Source: Algorimicrobium sp002414705 (GTDB taxonomy: Bacteria; Bacteroidota; Bacteroidia; Flavobacteriales; Flavobacteriaceae). From it: a stretch of 64,000 bases of DNA. The notes beneath the pieces were generated by a model. That model had not been told where the DNA came from and made no database searches. It saw nothing but the letters and a program-made list of their open reading frames with translations. Positions 27,516 to 37,460 of the stretch are shown one piece after another. Numbering within the stretch: position 1 is the first letter of the stretch; each line of letters starts with the position of its first letter. The stretch covers positions 45,223-109,222 of the forward strand of contig CAXAUF010000005.1 in the NCBI GenBank assembly GCA_963972425.1, read 5' to 3'. Both the position numbers and the translations under genes were made by a program.

Positions 27516-29153
27516 ATGAAAAAAACATTTAACCTGTATAAATCTATAGCAGTTTTAGGCTGTTTATTATTAACAGTTATAGCCTGCGAGAAAGATTTCT
27601 CAACTATTGAAAGTGATATTGAAGGTATAAAAGATTTTACTACTGATGGTAAAATTTTTAGTGCTGTTATATATGACCAAAAATTAGAGCCAGTTCAAAC
27701 AAATGCGCTACCATCTAACTTATTAGGTATTTATTCTGACAAAATATATGGTAAAACAACAGCCAATATTGTTACGCAGGTTTTACCAACAAGTTTTAAC
27801 TTTAATTTTGGAGAGAATCCGAGTGTGGATTCGGTATATTTAACCATTCCTTATTACTCTAAAGTCACTGGTTCTGGTGATGACGGTTTTAGCACTTACG
27901 AATTAGACTCCGTTTTTGGAGGCAATCAAGGTTTTAACCTTTCCATATATCAGAATAATTACTTTTTACGTGATTTTGATCCTGGAACTGAATCGGTTGA
28001 ACCTCAAAAATTCTATTCCAATGCGAATGAAACCATAAATTTCGATAATTATGTTGGGCAATTATTAGGTTCAGAATCTGATTACACGCCAAGCCCTGAA
28101 GCAGACCCTGTATATGGAATTAACGAAGAAACAGATGAATTAGAGGTTATAAATAGAATTGTACCTAGTTTATATTTAAAACTTAACAATGACAACGAAT
28201 TCTGGGATAACTTATTTTTCTTCTATACAGAAAACCCAGGTTCTCAAACAGAATTAAGTAATCCAAATAACTTTAAAGATTACTTTAGAGGATTATATTT
28301 CAAAGCTGAAGACAACAACAATGATGGTAATCTGGCTATGATGGATTTTTCGCAAGGTAACATTGTTATATATTACAGCACAACAGTCACTGATGTTGAT
28401 GACGAAGGTAATTCCGAAGAAACCATAGAGCAACGAAGAATAGTAATGACTTTTTCAGGCAATCGATTAAATACAATTGAAAACTCTGATTCTGTAAAGA
28501 ACATAATCAATAATACGACATCCTCATCTAACACAGATTTGGTAAATGGCGATAATAACGTATATTTAAAAGGTGGTGAAGGAAGTTATGCTGAAATAGA
28601 TTTATTTTCTGGGAATATGGATGATGAAAATGGTAATAGCGTTCCAGCTTTAGACTATTTTAAAAGTAAAGAAGGGAAATGGCTAATTAATGAAGCTAAT
28701 TTAACCGTGTATGTTAACCAAAATGAGGTTAATAATTCTAATCAAGAGCCAGACCGTGTCATTATTTATGATCTCAAAAATAACACGCCAATCATAGATT
28801 ATTTCTTTGACCCATCAATTAGCACAACAGATCCTTTAAATTCTAGGATCAATTATTCGGAAAAATTAATACGTGACGGAAATAATAAAGGGTTAAAGTA
28901 TAAATTTAGATTAACAGAACACGTAAAGAATATTCTATTACGCGATTCTACAAATTTAAAACTAGGTGTTTATGTAACAACTAACATAAATTTAACTCAA
29001 AATGCTAGCGTACTAAATGTGCCAAGTGAAAAAATATCAACTGGGTCTGTTTTATCTCCAAGAGGAACTGTCCTTCATGGAAGCAACCAAAATGTTCCCG
29101 ATACTAAAAAAATGAAATTCGAAATTTTTTATACTGAACCTAATAACAATTAA
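27516..29153 (+). CDS. DUF4270 family lipoprotein
   Basis: Predicted outer-membrane or periplasmic lipoprotein of 545 residues: signal peptide with lipobox TVIAC (Cys24), then about 520 beta-rich residues with the start GKIFSAVIYDQKLEPVQT and the segment NLLGIYSDKIYGKT that I associate with DUF4270, a family limited to Bacteroidota and of unknown function. No catalytic motif seen. It stands 23 bases after the GT5-like gene and three before glmS, so the three are one operon. The family name is recognised from memory; the lipoprotein nature is read directly. Confidence 0.85.
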   Translation: MKKTFNLYKSIAVLGCLLLTVIACEKDFSTIESDIEGIKDFTTDGKIFSAVIYDQKLEPVQTNALPSNLLGIYSDKIYGKTTANIVTQVLPTSFNFNFGENPSVDSVYLTIPYYSKVTGSGDDGFSTYELDSVFGGNQGFNLSIYQNNYFLRDFDPGTESVEPQKFYSNANETINFDNYVGQLLGSESDYTPSPEADPVYGINEETDELEVINRIVPSLYLKLNNDNEFWDNLFFFYTENPGSQTELSNPNNFKDYFRGLYFKAEDNNNDGNLAMMDFSQGNIVIYYSTTVTDVDDEGNSEETIEQRRIVMTFSGNRLNTIENSDSVKNIINNTTSSSNTDLVNGDNNVYLKGGEGSYAEIDLFSGNMDDENGNSVPALDYFKSKEGKWLINEANLTVYVNQNEVNNSNQEPDRVIIYDLKNNTPIIDYFFDPSISTTDPLNSRINYSEKLIRDGNNKGLKYKFRLTEHVKNILLRDSTNLKLGVYVTTNINLTQNASVLNVPSEKISTGSVLSPRGTVLHGSNQNVPDTKKMKFEIFYTEPNNN

Positions 29154-29156
29154 GAT

Positions 29157-31004
29157 ATGTGTGGTATTGTAGGATATATAGGTCATCGTGAGGCTTACCC
29201 AATCGTAATTCAAGGACTAAAACGTTTAGAATACAGAGGCTATGATAGCGCTGGTGTTGCTCTTTTTGATGGTACTGAATTAAAGGTCTGCAAGACTAAA
29301 GGTAAGGTTGCTGATCTAGAAAAACTTGCAACAACAGACATTACAACAAATGGCAACATTGCTATTGGACATACGCGTTGGGCAACACACGGTGTCCCTA
29401 ATGATGTTAATGCACACCCACATTACTCCAACTCTGGAGATTTAGTTATTATTCATAATGGTATTATAGAAAATTACGACGCACTCCGAAAAGAATTAAC
29501 ATCAAGAGGATACACATTTAAATCAGATACCGATACCGAAGTCTTAATAAATCTAATTGAAGACGTTAAGAACAAGGAAAATGTAAAGCTGGGAAAAGCG
29601 ATTCAAATCGCTTTAAATCAAGTTATTGGCGCTTACGCTATAGCGGTTTTTGACAAAAACAAACCAGACGAAATTGTTATTGCTCGTTTAGGAAGTCCTT
29701 TAGCAGTAGGTATTGGCGAAAATGAATTTTTTATAGCTAGCGATGCTTCACCTTTTCTAGAGTACACAAAAAATGCCGTGTATTTGGAAGATGAAGAAAT
29801 GGCCATCATCCGCTTAGGGAAAGCTATTAAAGTAAGAAAAATTAAAGATGACTCTCTAGTTGTTCCTTACGTTCAAGAATTACAAATGAATTTAGAGCAG
29901 ATTGAAAAAGGTGGATATCCACATTTCATGCTTAAAGAGATATTTGAACAACCAAATGCAATTAAAGATACATACAGAGGCCGATTATTAGCAAGAGAAG
30001 GCATAATTAGAATGGCTGGAATAGACGATAATCTAGATCGTTTTCTTAATGCTAATCGTATAATCATCGTTGCTTGTGGTACATCATGGCACGCTGGTTT
30101 AGTGGCCGAATATATTTTTGAAGATTTAGCACGAATTCCTGTTGAAGTAGAATATGCTTCGGAATTTAGATATCGAAATCCAGTTATTACAGATAAAGAT
30201 GTAGTTATTGCCATATCACAATCAGGTGAAACTGCCGATACATTAGCTGCTATTAAATTAGCCAAGGCAAATGGCGCATTTGTTTTTGGTGTTTGTAACG
30301 TAGTTGGTTCTTCTATTGCTAGAGAAACCCATGCTGGAGCTTATACGCATGCTGGACCAGAAATTGGTGTTGCATCAACAAAAGCCTTTACAACTCAAAT
30401 TACAGTTTTAACTTTAATAGCCCTAAAACTAGCAAAAAATAAAGGATCAATCTCTACTTCAGATTTTCATTACCATCTTCAAGAATTGGAATTGATACCT
30501 GAAAAAGTTGCCAAAGCCTTAAAATCTGACGAACACATAAAAGCAGTTGCCGACATATACAAAAACGCTAAAAACTGTTTATATTTAGGAAGAGGTTATA
30601 ATTTTCCCGTGGCTTTAGAAGGTGCATTAAAACTCAAAGAAATTTCTTATATTCATGCAGAAGGCTATCCTGCTGCTGAAATGAAACATGGACCTATTGC
30701 TTTAATTGATGAACAGATGCCAATTGTTGTTATTGCAACAAAAAAGGGTCATTATGAAAAAGTGGTTAGTAATATTGAAGAAATTAGAGCTAGAAAAGGA
30801 AAAATAATAGGTATTGTAACTGAAGGAGACACCAATGTGAAGCAATTAGCCGATCATGTTATTGAAGTTCCAGAAACTCTTGAATCTCTTTCGCCATTAT
30901 TAACAACTATACCTTTGCAGTTATTATCATACCATATAGCTGTTATGCTTGGTAAAAATGTAGATCAACCTAGAAATCTTGCAAAGTCCGTAACCGTTGA
31001 ATAA
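29157..31004 (+). CDS. glmS: Glutamine--fructose-6-phosphate aminotransferase (isomerizing)
   Basis: Makes glucosamine 6-phosphate from fructose 6-phosphate and glutamine, the first step towards UDP-GlcNAc for peptidoglycan and lipopolysaccharide. The 615-residue protein has the N-terminal glutaminase domain with nucleophile Cys2 (MCGIVGYIG), GHTRWATHG and the substrate loop, followed by two SIS domains (ACGTSWHAG, SQSGETADT, and GRGYNFPVALEGALKLKEIS) and the closing LAKSVTVE. Complete. It is the last gene of the GT5-like / DUF4270 unit; I see no glmS ribozyme, which is not expected in this phylum. No terminator is evident in the 156 bases before the next gene. Confidence 0.97.
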   Translation: MCGIVGYIGHREAYPIVIQGLKRLEYRGYDSAGVALFDGTELKVCKTKGKVADLEKLATTDITTNGNIAIGHTRWATHGVPNDVNAHPHYSNSGDLVIIHNGIIENYDALRKELTSRGYTFKSDTDTEVLINLIEDVKNKENVKLGKAIQIALNQVIGAYAIAVFDKNKPDEIVIARLGSPLAVGIGENEFFIASDASPFLEYTKNAVYLEDEEMAIIRLGKAIKVRKIKDDSLVVPYVQELQMNLEQIEKGGYPHFMLKEIFEQPNAIKDTYRGRLLAREGIIRMAGIDDNLDRFLNANRIIIVACGTSWHAGLVAEYIFEDLARIPVEVEYASEFRYRNPVITDKDVVIAISQSGETADTLAAIKLAKANGAFVFGVCNVVGSSIARETHAGAYTHAGPEIGVASTKAFTTQITVLTLIALKLAKNKGSISTSDFHYHLQELELIPEKVAKALKSDEHIKAVADIYKNAKNCLYLGRGYNFPVALEGALKLKEISYIHAEGYPAAEMKHGPIALIDEQMPIVVIATKKGHYEKVVSNIEEIRARKGKIIGIVTEGDTNVKQLADHVIEVPETLESLSPLLTTIPLQLLSYHIAVMLGKNVDQPRNLAKSVTVE

Positions 31005-31160
31005 GCAATTATTTTTAAGGTATCTTACTCATTGATACTAAGTTAGCTATCTAGCACTTAAAATATTCGTTACTATGCGCGCATAAAATTTTAGAATTTT
31101 TTGTTGAGTTTTATTATAATTATCTATATTGCTACTATAATAACTAACTTAAACAAAAAA

Positions 31161-33914
31161 ATGAGATCAATTCTTTCAATTTTATTGTTGTTTTCTTGTG
31201 CAATAACATTTGCGCAAACAACAATTTCAGGAACAGTTGTAGATGGAAATGAGCAACCTATTCCTGGCGCAAATGTCATTGTAACAGGAACGTCAACCGG
31301 AACTATTACCGATTTTGATGGCGCATTTACTATTACAGTATCCCAAAACCCACCATTTACTATACAAGCTAGTAGTGTTGGATTCGAATCTGCTTCACAA
31401 GAAGTAGCTTCTAGTAGTGATTCTATTAAACTAATCCTTTCTGAAGGAACATCTTTAGATGAAGTCGTTATTTCAGCTTCAAGAACACCAGAACGTATTT
31501 TTGAATCACCAGTTACGGTGGAGCGCTTTGGTTTAAAAGAAATTAAAAACACCGCTTCTGTGGATTTTTATGATGGTTTAGAAAACTTAAAAGGTGTAGA
31601 TGTAAACGTAAATAGTTTAACATTCAAATCTGTTAACACCAGAGGTTTTGCATCCTTCTCAAATACCCGTTTTATGCAATTGGTAGATGGTATGGACAAC
31701 TCTACACCCGCTTTAAACTTCCCAATAGGAAATTTAGTTGGTATGATGGAAACAGATGTCTTAAGTGTGGAATTATTACCTGGAGCAGCTTCTGCACTTT
31801 ACGGAGCAAATGCTTTTAATGGTATTTTATTCATGCGTAGTAAAAACCCATTTGATCATACTGGAATTAGCGGTTATGTAAAACAAGGAATCACATCACA
31901 AGAAGCTGGTGGAGACAATAACTATACTGATGTTGGTATCCGTATGGCCTACAAGTTTTCAGATAAATTTGCTGCCAAAGTGAACTTTGGCTGGTTAAAA
32001 GGTACAGATTGGTTTGCTACTAACTACGATGGAAAACCTGGAACAGGTTCTACAAGAGCTGATGTAGGGTATGACGGTTATAATATTTATGGCGATGAAG
32101 TTTCTACAAACATTAGAGCTGCTTCAGGTGGTTTAGGTATTATTCCAGATGTTACAGTGAGTAGAACTGGTTATGAAGAACGTGACTTAACAGATTATAA
32201 CGCAGAAAGTGTTAAAGCCGATTGGGGACTTTATTACAGACCATGGGCTAGTGATTTTGAAATAGCTTATGTAGGTAAAATTGGTACAGGATCAACCATC
32301 TATCAAGGTTCTAACCGATACAACATTGATAACTTTACCCAACAACAACATAAAATAGAAGTTAGAAATGATAATTTCTTTGTAAGGGCATATGTGGTAG
32401 CCGATAAAGCTGGTGACTCTTATGATATGACGGTTACAGGAATTCAAATTAATAGAGCTTGGAAAAGTGATGCGGATTGGTTTGGACAATACATTAATAC
32501 ATTTGCTGGAGCCACTTTAGGAGGCGCTAGTGAAGCCCAAGCCCATGCAGCCGCAAGAGCTCAAGCTGAATCTGGCCGTTTTCTGCCTGGTTCCCCTGAA
32601 TTTAAAGCAGCATTTAATAGAAGTATAAACGATCCAGAATTAGCAACAGGTTCTAAATTTCAAGATGCGTCTAAATACTACCATTCTGATGCAAACTACA
32701 ACTTTAGTCATTTAATTGATTTTGCTGAAATTCAAGTTGGAGGTTCTTTTAGACAATATGATTTAAATTCTTCAGGAACTATATATACGGATTTTGATGG
32801 CCCAATCCGATATTCGGAAGCAGGAGTTTACGGACAAATTCAAAAAGATTTAGACTTAAGCGATAATGTAAAATTAAAGTTAACTGGATCAGCTCGTTTT
32901 GATAAATCAGAATTGTTTGATGGTTTTGTATCACCAAGAATCTCTGCTGGTTTTACGGTTAATGAAAACCACAACATTAGAGGGTCTTTCCAAACTGGTT
33001 TTAGAAACCCAACAACACAAGATTTATTTATTGGTTTAGATGCTGGACCTTATGTTTTAATCGGTTCTGCTGAAGCAAATTTAGATCGTTACTCAAGACC
33101 TTATGATGTAAATAATGCTGGTCAAGCAAATTCTATAGTACAATCTGCTGGAAATGCTTACACCAATTCATATTCAAAAACATCCGTAGACAACTATTTA
33201 GGTAGTGGTAATACACCGGCTTCAAGGGATGCTAGCCTTTTAGTAATTGGTAATCCAGACATCGTGAAACCAGAACAAGTAACATCTTTTGAAGTTGGAT
33301 ACCGTGGAAAATTAAATCGTCTAATTGTAGATGCAAGTGTTTACTATAACTCTTACAAAGATTTTATTTCTAATGAAAGAGTGGTTGCTCCACTTTACGG
33401 AATAGTAGGTGATAATGCTTTATCAGTAGAGGCTATTAACTTTGATGATGTTCAAGAGTACCAAACCTATACAAATTCTAGTGTTAATGTAAATTCTTAT
33501 GGTGCTGCTATAGGTTTATCAACTAAAGTATTTGGCAACTATGATTTAAGTGCTAACTACACATTTGCAAAACAAGAGTTTGACCAAGCCGCAGATCCAG
33601 ATTTCAGAACTAGTTTTAATACACCAGAACACAAAGTGAAAATGTCTTTTGGAAACACCAATGTGGTTAAAAATATAGGATTTAATTTAGCTTGGAGATG
33701 GAGCGATTCTTACCTATGGCAAGCAACATTTGGTGATGGTGATGTTCCATCTTACCACACTGTAGATGCTCAAATAAGCTATACGATCCCTAAAATTAAA
33801 TCTATAATTAAAGTAGGTGCTACCAATTTACTTGGTGACGAATATTTCACAGCCATTGGTACAGGACAAATAGGCTCTATGTATTATGCCTCAATAGTAA
33901 TTAACAACTTATAA
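31161..33914 (+). CDS. TonB-dependent receptor with CarboxypepD-reg-like domain
   Basis: Outer-membrane receptor of 917 residues: signal peptide (MRSILSILLLFSCAITFAQ), CarboxypepD-reg-like domain (about 20-105, with GANVIVTGTSTGTITDFDG), plug domain (about 120-230, with FMQLVDGMDN and LYGANAFNGILFM), and a long beta-barrel ending in the aromatic-rich MYYASIVINNL. The ATG at 31161 opens the signal peptide and is preferred over one twenty codons upstream. Four bases after its stop comes an SGNH-hydrolase lipoprotein, so the two form an operon, reminiscent of receptor-lipoprotein uptake pairs; but the partner is not SusD. Substrate unknown. A terminator after the lipoprotein closes the unit. Confidence 0.93.
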   Translation: MRSILSILLLFSCAITFAQTTISGTVVDGNEQPIPGANVIVTGTSTGTITDFDGAFTITVSQNPPFTIQASSVGFESASQEVASSSDSIKLILSEGTSLDEVVISASRTPERIFESPVTVERFGLKEIKNTASVDFYDGLENLKGVDVNVNSLTFKSVNTRGFASFSNTRFMQLVDGMDNSTPALNFPIGNLVGMMETDVLSVELLPGAASALYGANAFNGILFMRSKNPFDHTGISGYVKQGITSQEAGGDNNYTDVGIRMAYKFSDKFAAKVNFGWLKGTDWFATNYDGKPGTGSTRADVGYDGYNIYGDEVSTNIRAASGGLGIIPDVTVSRTGYEERDLTDYNAESVKADWGLYYRPWASDFEIAYVGKIGTGSTIYQGSNRYNIDNFTQQQHKIEVRNDNFFVRAYVVADKAGDSYDMTVTGIQINRAWKSDADWFGQYINTFAGATLGGASEAQAHAAARAQAESGRFLPGSPEFKAAFNRSINDPELATGSKFQDASKYYHSDANYNFSHLIDFAEIQVGGSFRQYDLNSSGTIYTDFDGPIRYSEAGVYGQIQKDLDLSDNVKLKLTGSARFDKSELFDGFVSPRISAGFTVNENHNIRGSFQTGFRNPTTQDLFIGLDAGPYVLIGSAEANLDRYSRPYDVNNAGQANSIVQSAGNAYTNSYSKTSVDNYLGSGNTPASRDASLLVIGNPDIVKPEQVTSFEVGYRGKLNRLIVDASVYYNSYKDFISNERVVAPLYGIVGDNALSVEAINFDDVQEYQTYTNSSVNVNSYGAAIGLSTKVFGNYDLSANYTFAKQEFDQAADPDFRTSFNTPEHKVKMSFGNTNVVKNIGFNLAWRWSDSYLWQATFGDGDVPSYHTVDAQISYTIPKIKSIIKVGATNLLGDEYFTAIGTGQIGSMYYASIVINNL

Positions 33915-33918
33915 GATT

Positions 33919-35385
33919 ATGAAAAAGATTAATATAAATGTAAAATATATTTGGTTATTTGCAGCTGCTTTAGCAATTTCTGCATGTAGCAATGATGACG
34001 ATGCATCATCAGACATAGAAGCTCCAAAGCCAGCACTAGTAACTGGTGAGGCAAATTTTTCTAAATACATAGCCGTAGGTGCATCATTTTCTGCAGGCTT
34101 TACGGATAATGCTTTATTTATTGCAGCACAGCAAAATTCATTTCCTAATATGCTATCGCAAAAATTTGCGATAGCTGGAGGCGGATCTTTTACACAGCCC
34201 TTAATGGCTGATAATATTGGTGGTTTTGTTGCAGGACCTGCTGTAGTAGCCAATCCAAGACTGTTTTTTAATGGTGCTGGACCAGCTGTTTTAAATGCTA
34301 CTCCAACTACTCAAATTACAGATGTACTATCAGGGTCGTTTAATAACTACGGTATTCCTGGATTAAAAAGTTTTCATTTAGGAGTACCTGGATACGGATT
34401 TGCTAACCCATACTTTGGCAGAATGGCATCTAGTCCTGGCGCTACCGTTTTAGGTGATGCTGTTAGTGAAACTCCTACATTTTTCACATTATCTGAAATT
34501 GGCGGAAATGATGTTTTGGGTTATGCTACCTCTGGTGGAACTGGTATGGACCAAACTGGCAATGTGGACCCATCAACTTATGGTGGTAATGACATTACAG
34601 ACCCTAATGTATTTGCAGCTTCATTTAGCGCAGCTGTAGATGCTTTAATAGGTGCGAATAGTGCAAAAGGTGTCGTAACAAACGTACCATACATAGCATC
34701 TTTAGCTCACTTTACAACGGTTCCTTATAACCCAGTTCCATTAGATACTGATACCGCTAGTCAATTAAATGCTGGATATGCTACTTATAATGGTGGTTTA
34801 CAATTTGCAGTTTCAAACAATCTTTTAACCGCTGACGAAGCTGCTGCTAGAACTATTGTATTTGAGGAGTCTGCTAATAATAGAATGGTAATTATCGATG
34901 AAGATTTAACAGATTTGTCTGGTTTCGGAATTCCTAGTTACAGACAATCAACTTCAAGCGATTTATTTGTTTTACCATTATCTTCATTAATACCACAAGG
35001 TTACGGAACTCAAATTCCATTAGAAGATAAATGGGTATTAATTCCAAGTGAACAAGCAGCTATTAAAACAGCTACTGATGCCTATAATGCAACCATAGAA
35101 GCGGTTGCAGCTAACAAGGGTTTAGCTGTTGTTGATTTTAAAGGTATTTTAGAGGATGCGGCTACTACTGGATATTCTTCAGGAAATTTTATATACACAA
35201 CCGCTTTAGTACGTGGCGGCTTAATTAGTCTAGACGGAATCCATTTAACAGCTAGAGGTTACGCCATAGTTGCAAACGAAATGATGAAGGCTATAGATAT
35301 TACTTATGGTAGTAATTTTGAAGCATCTGGCAACCTTATGGATGTTGGAACTTTTCCTACAAATTACCCACCAACTTTACGATAA
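33919..35385 (+). CDS. SGNH/GDSL-hydrolase-like lipoprotein
   Basis: Exported lipoprotein of 488 residues: lipobox AISAC (Cys23) followed by an acidic NDDDASSD stretch, then an SGNH-hydrolase fold. Catalytic blocks seen: block I GASFSAGF (Ser56), block III IGGNDVLGYA, and block V DGIHLTARGYAIVANEM with the Asp and His of the triad. The first motif reads GAS in place of GDS, acceptable for the clan. An esterase or deacylase acting at the outer surface is the plausible role. Four bases separate it from the preceding TonB receptor; the pair would release and import a product, or acquire a lipid or ester (inference). Followed by a strong terminator. Confidence 0.87.
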   Translation: MKKININVKYIWLFAAALAISACSNDDDASSDIEAPKPALVTGEANFSKYIAVGASFSAGFTDNALFIAAQQNSFPNMLSQKFAIAGGGSFTQPLMADNIGGFVAGPAVVANPRLFFNGAGPAVLNATPTTQITDVLSGSFNNYGIPGLKSFHLGVPGYGFANPYFGRMASSPGATVLGDAVSETPTFFTLSEIGGNDVLGYATSGGTGMDQTGNVDPSTYGGNDITDPNVFAASFSAAVDALIGANSAKGVVTNVPYIASLAHFTTVPYNPVPLDTDTASQLNAGYATYNGGLQFAVSNNLLTADEAAARTIVFEESANNRMVIIDEDLTDLSGFGIPSYRQSTSSDLFVLPLSSLIPQGYGTQIPLEDKWVLIPSEQAAIKTATDAYNATIEAVAANKGLAVVDFKGILEDAATTGYSSGNFIYTTALVRGGLISLDGIHLTARGYAIVANEMMKAIDITYGSNFEASGNLMDVGTFPTNYPPTLR

Positions 35386-35411
35386 TAACAGTTATTTTTT
35401 CAAAAATATGA

Positions 35412-35436
35412 AAGCCCTCAATTAGAGGGCTTTTTT
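35412..35436 (+). terminator. Rho-independent terminator after the SGNH lipoprotein gene
   Basis: Perfect stem AAGCCCTC / GAGGGCTT, loop AATTA, then six T. Confidence 0.9.
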
Positions 35437-35486
35437 AATGTCAAAAAAAGGCCTATTTTTTAATATGGTTTTTAAATTAAAACTCA

Positions 35487-35494
35487 TATATTTG
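35487..35494 (+). promoter_or_regulatory. -7 promoter element (TATATTTG) for atpD
   Basis: TATATTTG matches TAnnTTTG, 61 bases before the atpD start and after the preceding terminator. Confidence 0.6.
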
Positions 35495-35555
35495 CAGCGC
35501 GAAAACAGTAGGTGTTTTCATTGAATTAAATTGCATAATATTAAACATATAAGTA

Positions 35556-37064
35556 ATGTCAAAAGTTACAGGTAAAGTTGCACAAATTGTAGGTCCAGTT
35601 ATTGATGTTGAATTCGGAGCTGGTACTGAACTTCCAAAAATTTACGATTCTTTAGAAATCAAAAAAGCTGATGGATCTCTATTAGTATTAGAAGTACAAT
35701 CTCACATTGGTGAAGACACAGTTCGTACTATCGCGATGGACTCATCAGATGGTTTAAGTAGAGGAACTGAAGTTGTTGCAACTGGTGCACCAATTCAAAT
35801 GCCTATTGGTGAAGATGTTTACGGACGTCTTTTTAACGTAATCGGTGATGCTATTGATGGTATTGGTGATTTGCCAAAAGCTGGAGCTTCTGGTTTACCA
35901 ATTCACAGACAGGCACCTAAATTTGAAGATTTATCAACCTCGACTGAAGTTTTATTCACAGGTATTAAAGTAATCGATTTAATTGAGCCTTATGCAAAAG
36001 GTGGTAAAATTGGTTTATTTGGTGGTGCTGGTGTAGGTAAAACAGTATTAATTCAAGAGTTGATTAACAATATTGCAAAAGGACACGGTGGACTTTCTGT
36101 ATTTGCAGGTGTTGGTGAAAGAACACGTGAAGGAAATGATTTACTTCGTGAAATGTTAGAATCTGGAATTATCCGTTATGGTGATGATTTTATGCATTCT
36201 ATGGAAAACGGTGGTTGGGATTTAACGAAAGTTGATAAAACTGCCATGAAAGAATCGAAAGCAACTTTCGTTTTCGGACAAATGAATGAGCCTCCTGGAG
36301 CACGTGCACGTGTTGCATTATCTGGTTTAACTATTGCAGAATATTTCCGTGATGGTGCTGGAGAAAGCCAAGGAAAAGATGTACTTTTCTTCGTAGATAA
36401 TATTTTCCGTTTTACACAAGCTGGTTCTGAAGTATCTGCATTACTTGGTCGTATGCCTTCTGCTGTAGGTTACCAACCAACATTAGCAACTGAAATGGGT
36501 GCTATGCAAGAGCGTATTACATCAACAAAAAGAGGTTCTATTACATCTGTTCAAGCGGTATATGTACCTGCAGATGATTTAACGGATCCTGCGCCTGCTA
36601 CAACATTTGCGCATTTAGATGCTACAACGGTATTGTCTCGTAAAATTGCCGAATTAGGTATTTATCCTGCTGTAGATCCATTAGATTCTACATCACGTAT
36701 TCTTACTGCTGATATTTTAGGTAACGAGCATTATGACTGTGCACAACGCGTAAAAGAGTTATTACAGCGTTATAAAGAATTACAAGATATTATTGCCATT
36801 CTTGGTATGGAAGAATTATCTGAAGAAGATAAAATGGCTGTTGGTAGAGCAAGACGTGTACAACGTTTCTTATCACAACCTTTCCACGTAGCTGAACAAT
36901 TTACAGGTCTGAAAGGTGTTTTAGTAGATATTAAAGAAACTATTAAAGGATTTAACATGATTATGGATGGAGAATTAGATCACCTTCCAGAAGCTGCCTT
37001 TAACCTTAAAGGAACTATTGAAGAAGCTGTAGAAGCTGGTGAGAAAATGTTAGCTGAAGCTTAA
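35556..37064 (+). CDS. atpD: F1Fo ATP synthase subunit beta
   Basis: Catalytic subunit of the F1 part, making ATP on the cytoplasmic face of the inner membrane. The 502-residue protein is complete: beta-barrel start (VAQIVGPVIDVEFG), Walker A GGAGVGKTVLIQ, the catalytic glutamate in GVGERTREGNDL, Walker B VLFFVDNIFRFTQAGSEVSA (20 residues), DELSEED loop as EELSEEDKMAV. It stands with atpC only, the other ATP synthase genes being elsewhere, which is the known arrangement in Bacteroidota. A promoter and a terminator on either side make atpD-atpC an isolated unit. No anomalies. Confidence 0.98.
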   Translation: MSKVTGKVAQIVGPVIDVEFGAGTELPKIYDSLEIKKADGSLLVLEVQSHIGEDTVRTIAMDSSDGLSRGTEVVATGAPIQMPIGEDVYGRLFNVIGDAIDGIGDLPKAGASGLPIHRQAPKFEDLSTSTEVLFTGIKVIDLIEPYAKGGKIGLFGGAGVGKTVLIQELINNIAKGHGGLSVFAGVGERTREGNDLLREMLESGIIRYGDDFMHSMENGGWDLTKVDKTAMKESKATFVFGQMNEPPGARARVALSGLTIAEYFRDGAGESQGKDVLFFVDNIFRFTQAGSEVSALLGRMPSAVGYQPTLATEMGAMQERITSTKRGSITSVQAVYVPADDLTDPAPATTFAHLDATTVLSRKIAELGIYPAVDPLDSTSRILTADILGNEHYDCAQRVKELLQRYKELQDIIAILGMEELSEEDKMAVGRARRVQRFLSQPFHVAEQFTGLKGVLVDIKETIKGFNMIMDGELDHLPEAAFNLKGTIEEAVEAGEKMLAEA

Positions 37065-37139
37065 AACTAGTATGCAGTTTACGGTATCATTTGCAGTAGC
37101 AACTGAATACTTAACAATGTATACTAAATACTTAAAACT

Positions 37140-37433
37140 ATGTATTTAGAAATTGTATCGCCAGAGGCAACGTTATTTAGTTCGGAAGTAGATTCTGTAA
37201 TTTTACCAGGAATTAATGGTGAATTCGAAATGCTGAACAACCACGCACCTATCGTGTCGCTTTTAAAAGAAGGTATGATTAAAATTAATACCAATTCTCA
37301 AAGCACATTGGATCTTGATGAATTACATGCTTCTGTTACTCCACAAAAGGATAACAAGAAAATTTTAACATTGAATATCAGTTCAGGTACGCTTGAAATG
37401 AAAGATAATAAAGTAATTGTATTAGCAGACTAA
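37140..37433 (+). CDS. atpC: F1Fo ATP synthase subunit epsilon (short form)
   Basis: Central-stalk subunit. The 97-residue protein covers only the N-terminal beta-sandwich (MYLEIVSPEATLFSSEVDSVILPG, read as MYLEIVSPEATLFSSEV with the following DSVILPG, then NGEFEMLNNHAPIVSLL); the C-terminal pair of helices, which inhibits ATP hydrolysis in E. coli, is absent. Short forms of about this size are usual in the phylum. It follows atpD after 75 bases and ends 27 bases before a terminator. The inference is that inhibition by epsilon, as in E. coli, cannot work here. Confidence 0.95.
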   Translation: MYLEIVSPEATLFSSEVDSVILPGINGEFEMLNNHAPIVSLLKEGMIKINTNSQSTLDLDELHASVTPQKDNKKILTLNISSGTLEMKDNKVIVLAD

Positions 37434-37460
37434 ACGCTAATTCGTTATATACATAACTAA

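Noticed and set aside
33909..34253. Reverse-strand frame opposite the SGNH lipoprotein gene
   Set aside because: It lies wholly within a clear gene on the other strand, has no recognisable domain, and its composition mirrors that of the sense gene.
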